From Terriglobia bacterium (GTDB lineage: Bacteria > Acidobacteriota > Terriglobia > Terriglobales > Acidobacteriaceae), in NCBI GenBank assembly GCA_020072585.1, contig JAIQGL010000041.1, positions 1 through 47,244 of the forward strand: DNA of 47,244 bases, given 5' to 3'. Position numbers and translations under genes: made by a program. This document shows positions 1-9,081 of this stretch, piece after piece. Each line of letters begins with the position of its first letter. The first letter of the stretch is position 1. Below the pieces are notes generated by a model that was not told the DNA's origin, searched no databases, and was given only the letters and a program-made list of their open reading frames with translations.

Positions 1-144
1 TTGCAGGTCGCGATACGCGCTGGCCTTTATCTCTTCCTGCTTCAGCGTCTGCATGAACCGCTCGCAGCGCGCATTGTCATAAGGGTTACCCGGACGACTC
101 ATGCTGGCCACCATCTGGTGTTTCTCCAGCAGGGCTACAAGTTT
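1..144 (-). pseudogene. IS3-family transposase remnant (C-terminal part of integrase core)
   Basis: Read on the minus strand, this stretch encodes LLEKHQMVASMSRPGNPYDN followed by ARCERFMQTLKQEEIKA. This is the conserved late part of the rve/DDE integrase core of IS3-family (OrfB) transposases, including the catalytic-Glu helix region. The frame has a TGA at 145-147 just upstream, so the N-terminal two thirds of the transposase is missing. The 3' end continues past the left edge. It is therefore a decayed or truncated insertion sequence rather than a working transposase. No terminal inverted repeat or target duplication can be judged because one end lies outside the window. Confidence 0.75.
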
Positions 145-314
145 TCAATGATCTCGCGTTGCTTACACCCTGAAGCGCGGTTCATCTTAGCGCTATGTGT
201 TAAGCGAATCAAGTACGAATTAGTACAGTATTGACAAAATGTCGCGGCCACGCTGTTCATTTGCGAACACTCTCCCGTAGACAAAAGGAAATTTTCTTGC
301 TGCGCCTTTGTGCT

Positions 315-320
315 TATAAT
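315..320 (+). promoter_or_regulatory. candidate -10 box (TATAAT)
   Basis: A perfect TATAAT lies 11 bases before the ATG at 332. A weak TTCTTG at 294-299 is the only nearby -35-like sequence, and its spacing of 15 is short. If used, transcription would start around 327, leaving almost no leader. This is a pattern match only. Confidence 0.3.
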
Positions 321-331
321 GCTCTGCCTTC

Positions 332-1096
332 ATGTTCGGTTTCAGGCCCAAACTTCCCATTTCTGACGAAGACCGCCAATGGGTGGACGATGGATTCAGC
401 CGCCTTTCCCGCATACTGGGGCACAAGCGCCTGCTGGAGGCTAGGCTGGTGCTGCCCGACGCGGAGCACTTCCCCGATCCCTATGACAAGAGCGATGCGG
501 CCGCCGAGAAAATGTTCTGCCGCATCTGCGATTACATGAAAGTAGACCGCAGTCAGATTGATCTGGAGATTTTTCCGGACACCACCAAAGAGCTCAAAGA
601 GGTCATGCCCTACTGGAAGGGCAGCCACGATGGTTGCGCCGGGCTGTATGTGCATCCGGACGATGAGAGCCACAAGATGGTGGTGGCCCTCAGAAGCTCT
701 CAACTGGACGATCCCATGGCGCTGGTGGCAACGCTGGCGCACGAGCTTGGCCACGTGATCTTGCTTGGTGGCGGATTGATGGAGCATTCAGTCAAAGACA
801 TGGAACCCATGACCGACCTGCTGACCGTGTTCCTTGGCTTTGGCATCTTCAACGCCAACTGCGCGGCGCGCCTCACCAAATGGCAAGACGAGCGCCAGCA
901 GGGCTGGTCAATGAAGCGGCTGGGCTATCTGCCGGAGGAAATTTTCGGCTACGCTCTGGCGCGGTTCGCGCAGGAACGCGGTGATCGCGATCCAAAATGG
1001 GTGAAGCACCTTTCGACAAATGTCCGCGTGTATTTCAGGAAATCGGCGGCGTGGCTGGACGAACGGAAGACCGCGGCCAGCAGGCCGGTTCGTTGA
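332..1096 (+). CDS. putative zincin-like metalloprotease domain protein
   Basis: This is a 254-residue protein of unrecognised family. Its clearest motif is HELGH at residues 137-141 (an HExxH-type zinc site) in the context LVATLAHELGHVILLGGG. It is followed by acidic residues near EPMTDLLTVF, which could hold a third ligand. The N-terminal third is rich in charged residues and Cys (two Cys around 63-66). No signal peptide or membrane segment is visible, so a cytoplasmic zinc peptidase-like protein is the best description. The ATG at 332 is the first in frame. The gene stands alone, with the IS3 remnant upstream and a convergent gene downstream. Zinc binding is inferred from the motif; substrate is unknown. 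Confidence 0.75.
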   Translation: MFGFRPKLPISDEDRQWVDDGFSRLSRILGHKRLLEARLVLPDAEHFPDPYDKSDAAAEKMFCRICDYMKVDRSQIDLEIFPDTTKELKEVMPYWKGSHDGCAGLYVHPDDESHKMVVALRSSQLDDPMALVATLAHELGHVILLGGGLMEHSVKDMEPMTDLLTVFLGFGIFNANCAARLTKWQDERQQGWSMKRLGYLPEEIFGYALARFAQERGDRDPKWVKHLSTNVRVYFRKSAAWLDERKTAASRPVR

Positions 1097-1176
1097 CCGC
1101 AAGCAACCTTGCCAATCATCCAAACCCGCGGAGTCAGGTCAGATTCCCGTGTGGTCAGGTGCTATGACTATTCTTT

Positions 1177-1833
1177 TTAGGTTCCTGGCAATCGTAACTT
1201 GAGCGGCGGTCCCACGCGCAGGTCCTCCTTCAATGAAACGTCGTATGGCCGGTTCGCTTCCACCTCTTCCATGGCCTTACGGGCATCATCGTTTTCCAGG
1301 AAGATTTTTTTGGCCGATTCAATAATCTGGACACCTTCTTTGGCGATTCTGAGCAAGGACCAGGCACCGGCGCTAATGGCGATTCCTGCAATCGAGAGGT
1401 CCACTGGCGTTCCATGAAGAATGGTCACGATGGTTCCCACAGCAACCGCTATTTTGATGACTCCGCCTGCGGCGGCGGCATACTTTTTCCAAGGAAGGCG
1501 TGCGGCGGCGGCGGCGATCTCTTGTGAGATTTTTTGCAGGTTCTCGCTGAAAGTGAGTCCGCCTTCAGGAGCTTTGCTCTTGCCGAAGTTGGTAATAAAG
1601 AGCGAGCCTTCAAACGGGCCCCAGGTGTAGATGTCTCCATAGCCAAACTTTTTCAGAATGTCAGGGACCTGCCGTGCGAGGAGGTCGCCAAACTCCTTGC
1701 TCGCTGGCCCGGCATCCACCACAATTGCAATGGGAACAACTCGAAAAGCTTGATACTGCCAGGTGCCGGGATCAAGACTGGCGATGCTGTCCTGAATCGC
1801 CTCCATCACTCCCAGACGATCATAGTCGGCCAT
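1177..1833 (-). CDS. hypothetical protein with central hydrophobic segment
   Basis: This is a 218-residue protein I do not recognise. Residues 1-110 look like a soluble alpha/beta domain. Residues about 122-165 form one or two hydrophobic, Ala/Gly/Ile-rich segments (GGVIKIAVAVGTIVTILHG and SIAGIAISAGAWSLLRIA) that could span or sit in the membrane. The C-terminal tail is charged. The ATG at 1833 is preceded by AAAGGA about 10 bases upstream, a fair Shine-Dalgarno. The gene is divergent from the one at 1964, sharing a 130-base control region, and convergent with the protease-like gene on its left. Confidence 0.65.
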   Translation of the reverse strand: MADYDRLGVMEAIQDSIASLDPGTWQYQAFRVVPIAIVVDAGPASKEFGDLLARQVPDILKKFGYGDIYTWGPFEGSLFITNFGKSKAPEGGLTFSENLQKISQEIAAAAARLPWKKYAAAAGGVIKIAVAVGTIVTILHGTPVDLSIAGIAISAGAWSLLRIAKEGVQIIESAKKIFLENDDARKAMEEVEANRPYDVSLKEDLRVGPPLKLRLPGT

Positions 1834-1926
1834 GCGTTGCGTGTCCTTTCAAGGCGCGGTTCGGAGAGCGTTCATTCTACCTATTTCAGGCACAAAGAGA
1901 GGTTGGATAAGCTGCAACTAAAGCCA

Positions 1927-1956
1927 TTGACCGATGTTAGACATTTGTCTTACACT
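1927..1956 (+). promoter_or_regulatory. candidate sigma-70 promoter with operator-like palindrome
   Basis: TTGACC at 1927-1932 and TACACT at 1951-1956 are 18 bases apart. The palindrome AGACA-TT-TGTCT (1939-1950) fills the end of the spacer. The GTG start of the next gene is only 8 bases past the -10-like box, so the transcript would be almost leaderless. The motifs are visible; promoter function is inferred. Confidence 0.4.
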
Positions 1957-1963
1957 TTAAATC

Positions 1964-2665
1964 GTGCCCATCAACTACATGCAGATGCTGCTGGACCTGA
2001 TGGAAGAGCGGCAGAAGTGGCTCAACCAGCGGGACGAGGCGGTCCGCGAGATTTCACGGCTTACAGAGCTGATCCGGGCCACGATGAACATGGTTCCTCC
2101 GGAGCAGATTGCGCGTTACGAACCGGTCTTTGAGCGGCTGGAGAACCGTCCGCTGGGGCTTTCCGTGGCGATACGGGCCTGCTTTACCGAAGGAGTATCA
2201 GCGGCGACGATCGCGGCGGAAACGATCGCGGCGGAGATGTATCAGGCAGAAACAGGAAGCGCGGACAAAGGAGAAAAGGAAGACGCTCAGAAGGCATGGC
2301 TTACGCCGGTCGAGATCCGCGACGCGCTCAAGCGCATGGGCTTCCCTTTTGAGAACTACAAGGCCAATCCGCTGGCCTCGATCCACACCACGTTGAAGCG
2401 GATGGTCCCGGCGGAGATGGAAGTGAAGACGCGCAAAGACGGCCAGAGAGTCTACCGGCTGAAGAGCGCGGGGCAGTGGGCAGCGGCCCTGGCCGAGGCA
2501 AGGCAGTGGCTGACGGGCAACTTTCAGGTGCAACGGACAGCTGGCGGCGTGGTAGCGGTGAAGCGTCGCGCAAAAAACGAGACGGAAGAACAAAACGCGG
2601 ACAAGAACGACAAGCACGATGGCCCGCAGGAAGGAAAGAAACGTGGAGCGTCTGGAAGCGCATAG
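1964..2665 (+). CDS. hypothetical protein, coiled coil plus winged-helix-like region
   Basis: This is a 233-residue protein without a recognised name. The N-terminus (about 1-45) is a charged amphipathic helix resembling a short coiled coil. Residues 70-90 contain a small internal repeat (TIAAE twice). Residues about 105-160 (WLTPVEIRDALKRMGF, then a basic hairpin KTRKDGQRVYRLK) have the look of a winged helix-turn-helix. The C-terminus is a highly charged Lys/Glu tail. A DNA-binding or regulatory role is only an inference. GTG at 1964 is the first start; ATG codons at 1979 and 1985 are alternatives. The 3' end overlaps the next gene, so the pair is probably co-transcribed. Confidence 0.65.
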   Translation: MPINYMQMLLDLMEERQKWLNQRDEAVREISRLTELIRATMNMVPPEQIARYEPVFERLENRPLGLSVAIRACFTEGVSAATIAAETIAAEMYQAETGSADKGEKEDAQKAWLTPVEIRDALKRMGFPFENYKANPLASIHTTLKRMVPAEMEVKTRKDGQRVYRLKSAGQWAAALAEARQWLTGNFQVQRTAGGVVAVKRRAKNETEEQNADKNDKHDGPQEGKKRGASGSA

Positions 2666-3491
2666 AACATTTTTCGCCAACCTGATTACCACCTCGGCAG
2701 GCGTGCCCAACGGACCGCTGACCGCCGCCTTTGCGGCCACGCCGCGCGAGCGCTTTCTGGGGCCCGGGCCATGGAAGATTTTTACCGGCGGCGGATACAT
2801 CAGCACGCCGACCGACGATCCGGCCTTCCTTTATCAGGACGTAACCGTGGCATTGTCCGAGGCGGGCAAGATCAATAACGGCCAGCCGGTGCTGCATGCA
2901 GTGAGCATCGCAACACTCAATCCCCAGAATGGCGAGACGGTACTTCATATTGGCGCGGGCACGGGGTATTACACGGCGGTGTTAGCGCGGCTTACGGCTC
3001 CCGCCGGGATGGTGGTGGCCTATGAGATTGAACCCACGCTGGCGGAGCTGGCCGCGGCCCATCTGGCGGACATGAAGAATGTGGTGGTGAATGCGCGGTC
3101 GGGCGCGGTGGGTCCGCTGCCGGCGTGCAACGTGATTTACGTGAGCGCCGGCGCCACGGCGCCGTTGGATGTCTGGCTGGACGCGCTGCTTCCCAGTGGA
3201 CGCCTTCTCTTTCCGCTTACGCCGGATGGTCCGGATGGAAGGCCCGGAGCAGGAGGAATGCTGCTGATTACGCGTGTGCCTCCGGACCGCTACAGTGCGC
3301 GCTTTATCATGCCGGTGATGTTTGTCCCGTGCCAGGGCGCGCGCGATGACGAGACGGCCAAGAAGCTGGCGGAGGCGTTCAAGCGCGGCGATATGCACAA
3401 CGTACGCTCACTGCGGCGCAACACGCCGCCGGACGACACGTGCTGGTGCGCAGGCAATGGCTGGTGGCTATCGACGGCGGAAAGTGGGTAG
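2643..3491 (+). CDS. protein-L-isoaspartate O-methyltransferase-like (PCMT family) methyltransferase
   Basis: This is a SAM-dependent methyltransferase of the PCMT type. After an N-terminal helical region and a substrate-side segment (FLGPGPWKIF), motif I reads VLHIGAGTGYYTAVLA, followed by the acidic end of strand 2 (VVAYEIEPTLAELA) and a motif IV-like NVIYVSAGAT. PCMT enzymes methylate isoaspartyl residues in damaged proteins, but this 282-residue protein is longer than classical Pcm and lacks the usual quinone-like start, so its true substrate may differ. GTG at 2643 is preferred because AGGAAGG sits 8 bases upstream; an in-frame ATG at 2619 without a ribosome site is the alternative. It overlaps the preceding gene by at least 23 bases. 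Confidence 0.75.
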   Translation: MERLEAHRTFFANLITTSAGVPNGPLTAAFAATPRERFLGPGPWKIFTGGGYISTPTDDPAFLYQDVTVALSEAGKINNGQPVLHAVSIATLNPQNGETVLHIGAGTGYYTAVLARLTAPAGMVVAYEIEPTLAELAAAHLADMKNVVVNARSGAVGPLPACNVIYVSAGATAPLDVWLDALLPSGRLLFPLTPDGPDGRPGAGGMLLITRVPPDRYSARFIMPVMFVPCQGARDDETAKKLAEAFKRGDMHNVRSLRRNTPPDDTCWCAGNGWWLSTAESG

Positions 3492-3559
3492 GAGCAGGAT
3501 TTTGGACGGTTCTGCCATCGCGGCCGTTCCCGGCGCATCACATCTATATCGCACGCCAT

Positions 3560-3588
3560 TTTTGTAAGCCACGCTTTTGTAAGCCACG
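3560..3588 (+). repeat. two-copy 15-bp tandem repeat
   Basis: TTTTGTAAGCCACG occurs twice with a period of 15 bases just upstream of the lipocalin gene, ending about 12 bases before its ATG. It could be a recent slippage duplication in the 5' leader. No regulatory role is evident. Confidence 0.6.
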
Positions 3589-3600
3589 AGGAATAGAAGT

Positions 3601-4143
3601 ATGCGGATGTCGATCATCGCCGTGATTGCGTCGGTTTGTGCAGCGTCTTTGGCGGCCCCGGCCTGGGAAGGTCCCAAACCTGCGCCGCTCACCAGCGTGA
3701 GCACCGTTGACCTGAAACGCTACACCGGAAGGTGGTACGAGATCGCGCGCTATCCCAACCGGTTCCAGCGGGAATGCGCTTCAGATACTACGGCCGAATA
3801 TGAACTTAAACCCAATGGCAAAGTAGGAGTCGTCAACACCTGCCGCAAGAGTGATGGAGCAACAAAAAAAGCCAGCGGCACAGCCAAAGTCGTCGATCCG
3901 TCGAATGCCCGGCTCAAGGTAACTTTTTTCTGGCCGTTCTATGGCGATTACTGGATCATTGGGCTTGATCCAGAATACCGCTGGGCCGTTGTGGGGGAGC
4001 CGGGCCGCAAGTATCTATGGATACTAAGCCGCATGCCGCATATGCTCGAAGCCGATTACCAGCAGGCCGTTGAGCAGGCGCGCGCTGCCGGATATGATCC
4101 GCATCGATTGGTAAGGACACCGCAATCGGTCAGCTTAAAGTGA
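3601..4143 (+). CDS. blc: lipocalin family protein (Blc-like)
   Basis: This is a 180-residue exported lipocalin. A signal peptide (MRMSIIAVIASVCAASLAAP) precedes the diagnostic first structurally conserved region, TGRWYEIARYPNRFQ. It continues with CASDTTAEYEL, an Asn-Thr-Cys strand and WIIGLDPEYRWAVVGEPGR, as in bacterial Blc and apolipoprotein D. Blc proteins bind lysophospholipids or other hydrophobic ligands in the envelope. Unlike E. coli Blc, the Cys in the signal region lacks a good lipobox, so this form is probably periplasmic and soluble rather than a lipoprotein. GGAA and GAGG upstream of the ATG are weak ribosome-site candidates. It ends 3 bases from the convergent next gene. Confidence 0.88.
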   Translation: MRMSIIAVIASVCAASLAAPAWEGPKPAPLTSVSTVDLKRYTGRWYEIARYPNRFQRECASDTTAEYELKPNGKVGVVNTCRKSDGATKKASGTAKVVDPSNARLKVTFFWPFYGDYWIIGLDPEYRWAVVGEPGRKYLWILSRMPHMLEADYQQAVEQARAAGYDPHRLVRTPQSVSLK

Positions 4144-4146
4144 GTT

Positions 4147-4458
4147 TTAGGAAACTTTCGCCGCTACGTCGAACAGTCCTTCGCGTTCCGCGGCCCATAT
4201 GCGCAGCGCATATTTGTTGAGGATCTCTTTGTTGGCTTCAAGAAAGTCAACCAGCAATCCGGGAGCAAGCAGTTCAAAGGCGCGGACGATGTCAGCGTTA
4301 TTTACGTCCGGGCGAAAGTGCCCTTTCCTGAGCGGCTGCGGACCGATCCACTGGCGCAGTTCTGCCATTACGTTCGGCTGCTCAAGATTTTGTCTGACAA
4401 AGCTCTGCATCTCGTGCATCAGGGTAATCCAGACAGTTTCGTTCAGTTCTCCGGCCAT
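4147..4458 (-). CDS. hypothetical small protein
   Basis: This 103-residue, mostly helical and soluble protein has no recognised domain. Trp, Arg and Leu are well represented (LRQWIGPQPLRKGHF, IVRAFELLAPGLLVDFLEA). It begins at an ATG at 4458 and runs tail-to-tail with the lipocalin gene. The upstream region holds palindromic, AT-rich sequence (4515-4548) suggesting specific regulation. The gene is real if the strong upstream signals are its promoter; function cannot be assigned. Confidence 0.55.
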   Translation of the reverse strand: MAGELNETVWITLMHEMQSFVRQNLEQPNVMAELRQWIGPQPLRKGHFRPDVNNADIVRAFELLAPGLLVDFLEANKEILNKYALRIWAAEREGLFDVAAKVS

Positions 4459-4514
4459 TCGAAAACTCCGCGGGATCCCGAAAACCGGGACCCCGTTATT
4501 TGGGGGTGGGCTAC

Positions 4515-4548
4515 TACGTACGTAAGTATATATAAGGTGCTTACCTTA
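4515..4548 (-). promoter_or_regulatory. AT-rich control region with nested palindromes
   Basis: A 10-bp perfect palindrome TACGTACGTA (4515-4524) is followed by GTAAG (4522-4526) and CTTAC (4540-4544) as inverted arms 13 bases apart, flanking TATATATA. An overlapping hairpin TAAGG/CCTTA lies at 4533-4548. The TATATA core could serve as a -10 box for the minus-strand gene at 4458. The arrangement resembles a repressor site over a promoter. Confidence 0.4.
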
Positions 4549-4613
4549 CAAAGCGATTAAAGCGAGATTAGAGAGATTAATGTCTGTGAATATTTATGCG
4601 CAGAAAGTTGCAA

Positions 4614-5087
4614 CTACTTGCTTCGCGCGATGTCAGCCATCACGGCCTTCGTCACATGCAGGTAATCTTCCGGCCGCAGAATCATCTGTGTGCCGCGAAC
4701 GCCGGCAGAAACCGAGATGCTATCCCAGAGTTGGATTGTTTCGTCGGCAAAGACAGGAAACGCTTTCTTTGCGCCCAGCACAGTCACACCGCCGCGAATA
4801 TATCCTGTGAGGGCCTGCAACTCTTTTACGGGAACCAGCTCTGTTTTGCGGTCGCCTGCGGCCGCGGCCAGCGCCTTCAGGTCAAGCTCAGTGTTGGCCG
4901 GGACCACGGCAAAGCAAAGACCGTTGCGATCGCCGCGCGCCAGCAGCGTTTTAAATACCTGCTCTGGCGGCATCCCGATCTTGGCTGCAACTGTTTCCGC
5001 CGCCAGGTCTTCCGGGTCAACTGTGTACTCGCGCAGTTCGTAATGAACACCCAGGCTCTCCAGCAATCGGACGGCGTTGGTTTTCAT
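4614..5087 (-). CDS. ybaK: Cys-tRNA(Pro)/Cys-tRNA deacylase YbaK/EbsC
   Basis: This is a 157-residue YbaK/EbsC-family trans-editing protein. These proteins hydrolyse Cys wrongly attached to tRNA(Pro) in the cytoplasm. The family pattern is clear: MKTNAVRLLESLGVHYEL at the start, EQVFKTLLARGD with the conserved Lys, LCFAVVPANTELDLKALA, then LTGYIRGGVTVLGAKKAFPV and a Cys-less C-terminal AGVRGTQMIL. The frame is open for 19 more codons upstream, but the Met at 5087 aligns with the usual family start, so that start is chosen. It is divergent from the P-loop gene at 5178, and the 90-base gap should contain both promoters. Confidence 0.9.
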   Translation of the reverse strand: MKTNAVRLLESLGVHYELREYTVDPEDLAAETVAAKIGMPPEQVFKTLLARGDRNGLCFAVVPANTELDLKALAAAAGDRKTELVPVKELQALTGYIRGGVTVLGAKKAFPVFADETIQLWDSISVSAGVRGTQMILRPEDYLHVTKAVMADIARSK

Positions 5088-5177
5088 TGGTTTTGTCGCT
5101 TCGCTCCGAAACTTGAGGCGCTCAAAAGGTGGAACCCATGGCATGATTAAAACAGGAACGGAGCTGTTACGGAATCT

Positions 5178-5684
5178 TTGCTTATCATCACCGGGTCGAT
5201 GGGGGCGGGCAAGACGTCCGTTCTGGCCGAGGCCTCCGACATCCTTTCACTGCGCCACATGGTCCATGCGGCCATCGACTTGGACGCGCTCGGGCTTGCC
5301 TGGCTTCCGTCCGCAGCCGGTACCGATGGCGCAATGTACCGCAATCTTCAGTCTGTCTGTGAAAACTATGCTGCCCTCGGCGTCACGCGGCTCTTGCTGG
5401 CGAGTGCGGTCGAAAACCGCGCGGAGTTGGAGCTGTGCCGCAGCGCTGTTTCTGCCACAAATACCACCGTTTGCCGTCTGACTGCCAGCATCGCAGCGAT
5501 GCAGCAACGCGTAAAAACGCGCGAATCGGGTGTATTGCAGCGGGAGTACGTTGCCCGCGTCGCGATCTTGGACGCCATCCTTGACCGCGCGCGATTGGAA
5601 GATTTCGTCCTCATCAATGAGGACCGTTCCGTGAGCGAGGTTGCCCAGGAAATGCTCACCAAAGCTGAATGGATTTCAAGCTGA
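5178..5684 (+). CDS. P-loop NTPase, small AAA/kinase-like protein
   Basis: This is a 168-residue protein that starts almost directly with a Walker A motif, ITGSMGAGKTSV (residues 4-15). It continues as a nucleoside-kinase-like fold: AIDLDALGLAW is a likely Walker B or substrate region, VTRLLLASAVENRAE follows, and an Arg-rich lid (QQRVKTRESGVLQREYV) lies later. Similar small bacterial proteins are annotated as AAA-family ATPases or shikimate-kinase-like; the phosphate acceptor is unknown. The only start that keeps the P-loop close to the N-terminus is TTG at 5178, which lacks a strong ribosome site, so the start is uncertain. Confidence 0.7.
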   Translation: MLIITGSMGAGKTSVLAEASDILSLRHMVHAAIDLDALGLAWLPSAAGTDGAMYRNLQSVCENYAALGVTRLLLASAVENRAELELCRSAVSATNTTVCRLTASIAAMQQRVKTRESGVLQREYVARVAILDAILDRARLEDFVLINEDRSVSEVAQEMLTKAEWISS

Positions 5685-5696
5685 CGCTCTGCTGTT

Positions 5697-5725
5697 TGAC
5701 CCTGCTCTTGTGCTCTGCTAGCTTG
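5697..5725 (+). promoter_or_regulatory. candidate promoter for the glutaryl-CoA dehydrogenase gene
   Basis: TTGACC (5697-5702) and TAGCTT (5720-5725) are separated by exactly 17 bases, about 80 bases before the ATG at 5806. The -10 match is weak (TA plus final T), so this is only a plausible site. Confidence 0.25.
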
Positions 5726-5805
5726 GAACGTCCACCTTGGCGCGCTTTGCGTGGTATTTCTGTTCCTGGCGCCCTGGGACATCTAACCCATCGGAAGAGG
5801 AGATT

Positions 5806-6987
5806 ATGCCCGTTTTTAAGTTCAAGGGCGTCGATTTCATCGAGTTTGATTCCCTGCTCACTGACGATGAGCGGCTGGTCCGCGACACCGCGCGCCGCTT
5901 CATTGAAGATAACCTTGTTCCCATCATTGAAGAATGCAATCGCGCGGGCCGCTTTCCGCGCGAACTGATCACGCCCATGGCTGATCTCGGTTTCTTTGGC
6001 GCCAGCCTGAAAGGCTATGGCTGCGCCGGTATGGGCAATGTGGAATATGGCCTGGTGATGCAGGAGTTGGAGCGTGGCGATAGCGGTGTGCGCTCATTCG
6101 TAAGCGTGCAGTCAGCGCTGTGCATGTACCCCATTTATGCCTACGGCAGTGACGCACAAAAAGATAAATGGCTTCCCGCTATGGCCAAGGGAGAGAAGCT
6201 CGGCTGCTTTGGTCTTACCGAACCCGATTTCGGTTCCAATCCCAGCGGCATGCGCACCCGCGCCGTCAAATCCGGCAATGAATACATTCTCAACGGCGAA
6301 AAGATGTGGATTACCTCAGGCTCCATCGCCGATGTCGCCATTGTATGGGCCAAATCTGAGGAGCATAACGACCGCATCAAGGGCTTCCTGGTGGAGACGA
6401 ATCGCCCCGGCTTCAAGGCGTCTGATGTTCATGGCAAATGGTCGCTGCGGGCCTCGGTCACATCAGGGCTTTCGTTGCAGGATGTTCGCATTCCGGCGGA
6501 AAACCTGCTTCCCGGTTCTGACGGGCTGAAATCGCCGCTGGGCTGCCTGAACCAGGCGCGCTTTGGGATTGGCTGGGGCGCGATTGGCGCGGCCATGTCC
6601 TGCTATGACACGGCTCTGCAATATTCTCAGGTGCGGAAGCAGTTCCGTGACCAGCCGATTGCATCTCATCAACTCGTCCAGGAAAAACTGGCCTGGATGG
6701 TCAGCGAGATTACCAAAGCGCAGCTTCTGGCGCTACAGGTAGGCCGCCTGAAGGACTCGGGCAAAGTCGGGCACCAGCACATCTCCATGGCCAAACGAAA
6801 TAACGTCTGGATGGCCCTGGAATGCGCGCGCATGGCGCGTGACATTCTGGGCGCGAACGGGATTGCGGACGATTATCCGGTGATGCGCCACATGATGAAC
6901 CTGGAGTCAGTTAAGACTTACGAAGGCACGCATGACATCCATGCGCTGATCATCGGTGAAAGTGTAACTGGTATCAGCGCGTTTTAA
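5806..6987 (+). CDS. gcdH: glutaryl-CoA dehydrogenase (acyl-CoA dehydrogenase family)
   Basis: This 393-residue FAD enzyme is predicted to oxidise and decarboxylate glutaryl-CoA to crotonyl-CoA in lysine/tryptophan and aromatic degradation. Within the acyl-CoA dehydrogenase fold it matches the glutaryl-CoA branch. The substrate loop reads RSFVSVQSAL. LGCFGLTEPDFGSNPSGM and MWITSGSIAD line the flavin site. The catalytic Glu lies in TYEGTHDIHALI at about residue 373, near the C-terminus. The ATG at 5806 has GAAGAGGAG 8-10 bases upstream and gives the usual family length; the open frame reaches 5737 but without a ribosome site. No electron-transfer flavoprotein gene is nearby. Substrate assignment rests on sequence pattern only. 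Confidence 0.88.
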   Translation: MPVFKFKGVDFIEFDSLLTDDERLVRDTARRFIEDNLVPIIEECNRAGRFPRELITPMADLGFFGASLKGYGCAGMGNVEYGLVMQELERGDSGVRSFVSVQSALCMYPIYAYGSDAQKDKWLPAMAKGEKLGCFGLTEPDFGSNPSGMRTRAVKSGNEYILNGEKMWITSGSIADVAIVWAKSEEHNDRIKGFLVETNRPGFKASDVHGKWSLRASVTSGLSLQDVRIPAENLLPGSDGLKSPLGCLNQARFGIGWGAIGAAMSCYDTALQYSQVRKQFRDQPIASHQLVQEKLAWMVSEITKAQLLALQVGRLKDSGKVGHQHISMAKRNNVWMALECARMARDILGANGIADDYPVMRHMMNLESVKTYEGTHDIHALIIGESVTGISAF

Positions 6988-7237
6988 AGCCGTATATATC
7001 GTGGTTTACTGTGCCGCAAGTATTAAGAAAAGCTCGTCATCCCGAAAGCCGTCAACGAGCAAGCGCATTCTTCAGCTTGCGAGTAGGCCTGAGGGACCTT
7101 GCGGTCACGATTCAAAAAACACAAGGTTCTTCGCCTATTCGAGCGGCTGATGACATCGCGTCCTCATTTACGAAACTTGGGGTAACGTAGCTTGAGCGGA
7201 TTTCGCAGACAACGAGCCCCACAAAATCGGAGATCAT

Positions 7238-8272
<1,035 letters not shown>

Positions 8273-8317
8273 GAACATCGCCGCTGATTGACGCAGATAA
8301 ACGCTGATCGGAAATTA

Positions 8318-8346
8318 GCCGCGAATGCACGCGAATCAACACGAAT
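8318..8346 (+). repeat. dispersed repeat family A, copy 1
   Basis: This 29-base unit begins GCCGCGAATGCACGCGAATC and is repeated without change at 12851-12879. Degenerate or inverted copies lie at 12898-12927, 19459-19491 and 20925-20958. All copies are in or at the edge of intergenic DNA. It lies in the 311-base gap after glpX, which otherwise holds only family C repeats. Confidence 0.85.
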
Positions 8347-8403
8347 CGAAATCAGATTGGCTTCTGATCATATTTTTAGCGTTGATTCGCAGCTGAACTT
8401 TTT

Positions 8404-8576
8404 CAGATCAGTGTCCTCTGTGTTCATCAGTGGTGAGATGTTGGGTTTTCAATTTCCAATTTTGGCGGTTCCGGCGATCTTGGCAATTTTCATATCTCTG
8501 TTGATCAGCGGCAAGCCTTGTTTGATCGCGACTAGTTCTTTCAGATTAATGTCATCCGTGCTCATCAGTGGTAATG
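8404..8576 (+). repeat. dispersed repeat family C, two copies
   Basis: CAGATCAGTGTCCTCTGTG plus TTCATCAGTGGTGAGATG (8404-8440) and CAGATTAATGTCATCCGTGC plus TCATCAGTGGTAATG (8542-8576) are diverged copies of one element. Related copies occur at 10349-10384 and 20990-21020. Together with family A these fill the gap between glpX and the next gene; no coding signal is seen there. Confidence 0.75.
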
Positions 8577-8583
8577 TTCTGCC

Positions 8584-9081
8584 GTGCAGCAACTGAAGCT
8601 CTACGACCCCGCACGGAAGCCTGCCGAATGGACCGGCCTTGTCCATCCGGGACAGTTTGCCGTCTTTCATTCTGATGTCGCAACGGACGTGGAGCGCGCG
8701 TCGGATGGACACTACCTTCAACCCGGTGAAGACAGCACCTGCCTGGTCTTCGATTCCCTTCCTGAAGCAGAAATGTACTGCGAAGCCAAGGTGGAAGAAG
8801 TTCCCAACCTGCGCTGCGACATCTACGATCACACCGGCAAATCCAAACCGCCCATGCTTACCTATGTCAACAAGATCCACCTCAACGCGCCCGCAAAGCG
8901 TGCAAAGTGGGGTTGGGTTCTGGTGGCAGCCAGCCTGCCGTTTTTCTGGATTGCCTGGATTCACCACGGAACGCAGGTCATCCCCATGCTGATCGGCGTG
9001 AATCTGCTGTTTGGCGGGTTGAGGCTCGTTTATTGGGGCAAGGGTGGCACAGACGTGAGGCGCGCGAAACGTGACGACTGA
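8584..9081 (+). CDS. hypothetical membrane protein with two C-terminal spans
   Basis: This is a 165-residue protein. The first ~105 residues are soluble (QQLKLYDPARKPAEW..., with several acidic patches). Two membrane segments follow, at about 110-128 (GWVLVAASLPFFWIAW) and 133-150 (IPMLIGVNLLFGGLRLVYW), with a basic C-terminal tail. The start is GTG at 8584. The last 11 bases overlap the start of the antiporter gene, so translation of the two is probably coupled; an accessory or regulatory role for the antiporter is possible but unproven. No family name is recognised. Confidence 0.7.
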   Translation: MQQLKLYDPARKPAEWTGLVHPGQFAVFHSDVATDVERASDGHYLQPGEDSTCLVFDSLPEAEMYCEAKVEEVPNLRCDIYDHTGKSKPPMLTYVNKIHLNAPAKRAKWGWVLVAASLPFFWIAWIHHGTQVIPMLIGVNLLFGGLRLVYWGKGGTDVRRAKRDD

